Program-made: the position numbers and the translations under genes
Notes under the pieces: generated by a model
What the model was told of the DNA's origin: nothing
The model's database searches: none
What the model saw: the letters and a program-made list of their open reading frames with translations, nothing else
NCBI RefSeq assembly: GCF_040605455.1
Contig: NZ_JBEXCV010000007.1
Coordinates: 56,283-120,282, forward strand
Direction of reading: 5' to 3'
DNA from: Embleya sp040605455
GTDB lineage: Bacteria > Actinomycetota > Actinomycetes > Streptomycetales > Streptomycetaceae
DNA length: 64,000 nucleotides
Shown: in pieces, positions 61,340 through 64,000 of the stretch
Numbering within the stretch: the first letter of the stretch is position 1
How the letters are laid out: each line of letters opens with the position of its first letter

Positions 61340-61884
61340 TTGGTCGCTTTGACCGAGGTCAACAATACATGCTCCCCGGCCGGGGGTGAAATCCATTGTT
61401 CGAGGGTGCCTCAAACTCGGGCAATCAGTGATCAAGCACCTTCATTTTGCGGGTGTTCGGCGGCCGAACGGGTGATCGCGGGCCAGGGGCCGAGGGGCTC
61501 CCGCGGGTGTCGGCGGGCCGCTCGGCGAAGTTGGTCGGGCGAGGTGGATCCGGACCCGGCGGTGGCCGGCCGTGCCGGGTCGAGGTGGTCCGGGTGACCC
61601 CGACCGGCGGGGTGGCGACGCGCGCGGGGGCGGCCTCGGCTCGTTCGCTGTGAGCTGAAACTGCCTTTTCGGACATGTCGGCCGGTGGGGAAATCGGAGG
61701 GCATCCGGTCGAGGTGCGGGAGTCACTCGGGTCGAGTCGACGGCGCGCCGTCGGAGGTCGTCCCGACGATCGGGTGGAGCATCGGGCGACGGCTCCGGAG
61801 AAGAGCCTCATATCGGACATTATGCCCTGTGTCGTGACCAGGGGTCGTCGAATGATCACCGAAACATCATCGTCATGGGCGCGA
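61340..61884. other. Intergenic stretch between two tRNA genes
   Basis: About 550 bases with no supported gene; open frames here run across the tRNA genes and have no homology. The promoter of tRNA-Arg should lie at the left end. Confidence 0.5.
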
Positions 61885-61917
61885 AACAGCCCGCCTGGTG
61901 GGACCAGACGGGCTGTT
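61885..61917 (-). terminator. Terminator of tRNA-Ser(GCU)
   Basis: AACAGCCCGcCTGGT and ACCAGaCGGGCTGTT form a 14-bp stem with one mismatch and a GGG loop, eight bases after the 3' end of the minus-strand tRNA. Confidence 0.8.
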
Positions 61918-61924
61918 CGGGAAG

Positions 61925-62013
61925 CGGAGGCTCCGGGATTTGAACCCGGGATGGGGATGAACCCAAACCGCATTAGCAGTGCGGCGCCATAGACCGGACT
62001 AGGCGAAGCCTCC
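61925..62013 (-). tRNA. tRNA-Ser(GCU)
   Basis: The acceptor GGAGGCT pairs with AGCCTCC; the anticodon loop CTGCTAA gives GCT; the long variable arm fits tRNA-Ser, and the T-arm reads GGGTTCAAATCC. Discriminator G, no encoded CCA. Confidence 0.96.
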
Positions 62014-62157
62014 ATCGGTGTTTGCCGACGAGGAACAGATTACTAGGCTCGTCAACGTGACTGCAAAAACAATGGGATAGTCGGTCGTGACATGCCCCGG
62101 CGGCGACGGGCAAGATGGCCGTCGCGCAGTCCGAGGACCGGAGGAGGTACGCGCTTC

Positions 62158-64000
62158 GTGAGCAGCAGGCCATCCCGAGGCGCTGCTCGCCTCGCAGCCA
62201 TACTCGACGCCCTGCCGGATGCTCTCCTGCTGGTGAATCGCAACGGCACCGTCGTCAATGCGAACGCCATGGCACTGGAGGTTCTGGAGGCGCCGGGCAC
62301 TCCCGTGGTCGGGCGCGGTCTCCTGGACCTGCTGCCCTCGTTCGACCATCGGCGCATCCCGGGTTCGGTCCGGTCCAACGACTCGCGCGACACCCGGACC
62401 AAGCCGACCCGGATGTCCGCGCACCGTACCGACGGCGGCGTCTTCCCGGTCGAGGTGACCAGCGCCAACCTGCCCGCCGGATACGACGACGAGTTGCTGA
62501 TGATCGTCGTGCGCGACCTGACCGGCAAGGTCGACGTCGAGGCCGAACTGGCACGTCAGCAGCGGCAGACCGAGATGATCCTGCGCGCGGCCTGCGAGGG
62601 CATCATCGGCATCGACGCCGAGGGCAACATCGTGCTGGCCAACCCGGCCGCCGCCCGGATCCTGCGCCATCGCGCGAGTGACCTCGGCGGCAGGAGCGTG
62701 CACGAACTGCTCATGCACGCCCGGGCCGACGGTACGCCGCTGCCCGCCCAGGAGTGCCCGCCGCTGGTGACCCTGGGCAACGGACGCCGGCAGCGGTTGC
62801 GCGACCAGGTGTTGTGGCGCGGCGACGAGGGCTACGTGACGGTGGACATGATCACCGCGCCGATCCTGCTCGGCGGCGCCGTGGTCGGCGCCGTGATGAC
62901 CTTCAGCGACACCGGCCGGGAAAAGCTGCTCGGCGAACGGCGGGCCCAGCTTGCCGAGTTGGTCGACGCGGAGATACTGGGCCGGCTCGCGGCGGTGCGC
63001 GGTCGGCTGAAGAAGGTGGCCGACGGCGCGGCCGGCGAGGTCGGCCACGGTGCCCGGCGGATGGTGCGTCAGGTCGCGGGCGAGTTGGAGAGCCTGGAGG
63101 AACTCGCCGGCGAGGTGCTCGCACATCAGGCGGCCGGCACCGAAGCGGCCGAGCCCGAGGATGCCGACGCGGCGAGCGAGCCGGAGCGGGTGCCGACCAC
63201 GGTGGACGATCTCGTCGATCGGGCCATGGAGACCGTGACCTACCTCGCGCGCGGCGCGGGTGTGGAGTTCGCGGTCAACGCGTCCCCGGTCGGCGTGCGA
63301 GTGGACGTGGACGCGATGACCCGGGCCCTGGGGCACCTGCTCGCGGACGTCGTCGCGGCCGGCCCCGAAGGATCCACCGTCGTGGTCGCGGCGGCCCAGC
63401 GCGGCAACGTCGCCCGGATCGAGGTGCGTGGCCCGGAGAGCCGAGGCAGCGCGGTGCGGGTCCCGCTCGCGCGCGCGGTCGTCGAAGCGCACGGCGGCAC
63501 CGTCGAGTCGCACACCATGCCCGGCCGAGGCAGCACGTACGTGGTCGAGTTGCCCGCCGACGCGGAGGCCGCCGAGCAGGCCGAGAGTTCCGGCGAACAC
63601 CGCGCGGCCAAGGGCCGCCGGGCCCGCCAGACGGGTCGACCGGACCCGGTCGCCGACAAGAACGGCAAGGCCGGCAAGGACGGCAAGGACGCCAAGGCGG
63701 CCGTCGAAGCCAAGGCCGAGGCCGGGAAGACCGATACCGAGGCCGCCGCGACGTCGACCGACGAGGACGAGGACGCACCGGCGGCGGCGACCGACCCGAG
63801 GACGGACGACGCGACCGGCGCCGAGGCCGCCGAGGCCGAGAGCGGCACCGATTCGAAGGCACGTTCGACTGTCGCACGGACGAAGGACACCGCCGACGCG
63901 CGGCCCGCACCCGGCAGCGGGGTCGCGCAGCTCCGGCAGTGCGACCGGCCACTGGTTGGGCCCGATCAGGCGCAGATAGGCCGGAACGCGCCGCGCTCAC
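62158..64000 (+). CDS. PAS-domain histidine-kinase-like protein, right end cut by the window
   Basis: At least 614 codons are in frame to the end of the window with no stop. There are two PAS domains (AILDALPDALLLVNRNGTVV, then ILRAACEGIIGIDAEGNIVL, each with the PAS fold pattern). A helical region (LDTGREKLL, RMVRQVAGELESLEELAGEV) is followed by an ATPase-like part (DVDAMTRALGHLLADVVAAG, then GRGSTYVVELP). There is no clear phosphoacceptor H-box, and the N-box lacks the usual Asn, so kinase activity is doubtful. From residue ~480 the protein becomes a long Ala/Lys/Asp/Glu-rich tail (KNGKAGKDGKDAK). No TM segment, so it is cytosolic. GTG start after GAGGAGG. Confidence 0.78.
   Translation, partial: MSSRPSRGAARLAAILDALPDALLLVNRNGTVVNANAMALEVLEAPGTPVVGRGLLDLLPSFDHRRIPGSVRSNDSRDTRTKPTRMSAHRTDGGVFPVEVTSANLPAGYDDELLMIVVRDLTGKVDVEAELARQQRQTEMILRAACEGIIGIDAEGNIVLANPAAARILRHRASDLGGRSVHELLMHARADGTPLPAQECPPLVTLGNGRRQRLRDQVLWRGDEGYVTVDMITAPILLGGAVVGAVMTFSDTGREKLLGERRAQLAELVDAEILGRLAAVRGRLKKVADGAAGEVGHGARRMVRQVAGELESLEELAGEVLAHQAAGTEAAEPEDADAASEPERVPTTVDDLVDRAMETVTYLARGAGVEFAVNASPVGVRVDVDAMTRALGHLLADVVAAGPEGSTVVVAAAQRGNVARIEVRGPESRGSAVRVPLARAVVEAHGGTVESHTMPGRGSTYVVELPADAEAAEQAESSGEHRAAKGRRARQTGRPDPVADKNGKAGKDGKDAKAAVEAKAEAGKTDTEAAATSTDEDEDAPAAATDPRTDDATGAEAAEAESGTDSKARSTVARTKDTADARPAPGSGVAQLRQCDRPLVGPDQAQIGRNAPRS

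Noticed and set aside
61425..62015. A 196-codon minus-strand frame
   Set aside because: It runs through tRNA-Ser(GCU) and its terminator and has no coding bias.

Overview
The window is about 72% GC, with strong third-position GC bias in most genes, GTG/TTG starts and Tat signals. It carries Streptomyces-type gene sets: an XRE/DUF5753–DUF397–ATPase trio, an FGLLP-motif membrane protein, an Rpf-like/LysM protein, and a DyP–Sco–PCu(A)C copper operon. I read it as chromosome of a Streptomycetales-like actinobacterium. An exact match to the parS consensus at 32072-32087 and the ordinary core gene content suggest it lies in the oriC-proximal core (inference).

Layout. 0-3.6 kb: a PAP2–diacylglycerol kinase fusion, pheA and a FetB/YbbM-like permease. 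3.6-7.0 kb: a broken BRO-type antirepressor gene, then a WXG100-like protein, a DUF1023 hydrolase and a lipoprotein; GC content drops sharply inside the hydrolase gene. 7.8-17.6 kb: an Ig-like/FGLLP membrane protein, a frameshifted hypothetical gene, the anti-sigma-like ATPase/XRE/DUF397 trio, a Ser/Thr kinase, a plasmid-style HTH protein, and an HxlR regulator divergent from a quinone-oxidoreductase-like enzyme. 17.7-25.6 kb (minus strand): a copper/haem-peroxidase operon of His-rich membrane protein, YcnI, Sco, PCu(A)C, CopC-CopD, a membrane protein fused in frame to a Tat-exported DyP peroxidase, and a cupredoxin lipoprotein. 25.8-34.8 kb: an ATPase, larB-larC, a phosphatase-fold membrane protein, a GT-C mannosyltransferase-like protein, a GT2, a degenerate prim-pol protein and a secreted protein. 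35-40 kb: an MMPL exporter divergent from an OmpR-type two-component pair. 40-46.3 kb: membrane proteins, a SEC-C/DUF5926 protein, an ATPase, GDPD and an HtrA-like protease.

46.4-51.9 kb is the accessory part. A tRNA-Ser(UGA) gene is followed by decayed sequence, then two low-GC genes only 28 bp apart: a Rossmann/DUF2520-like NAD(P)-binding protein and a membrane-anchored STAND (NB-ARC-like) ATPase with TPR repeats. A high-GC fragment resembling the CRISPR type I-G/I-U protein Csb1 (Cas7) comes next. An 18-bp exact direct repeat flanks the block. This is the best candidate here for an undescribed, possibly defensive, system.

52-64 kb: a second MMPL exporter with a NarL-type two-component pair, a 1-kb leader and an Rpf-like/LysM secreted protein, a TerD–vWA protein, half of an MmgE/PrpD enzyme, tRNA-Arg(ACG) and tRNA-Ser(GCU) on the minus strand, and a PAS-domain kinase-like protein that runs off the right edge.

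All family assignments come from reading motifs by eye; no searches were run.
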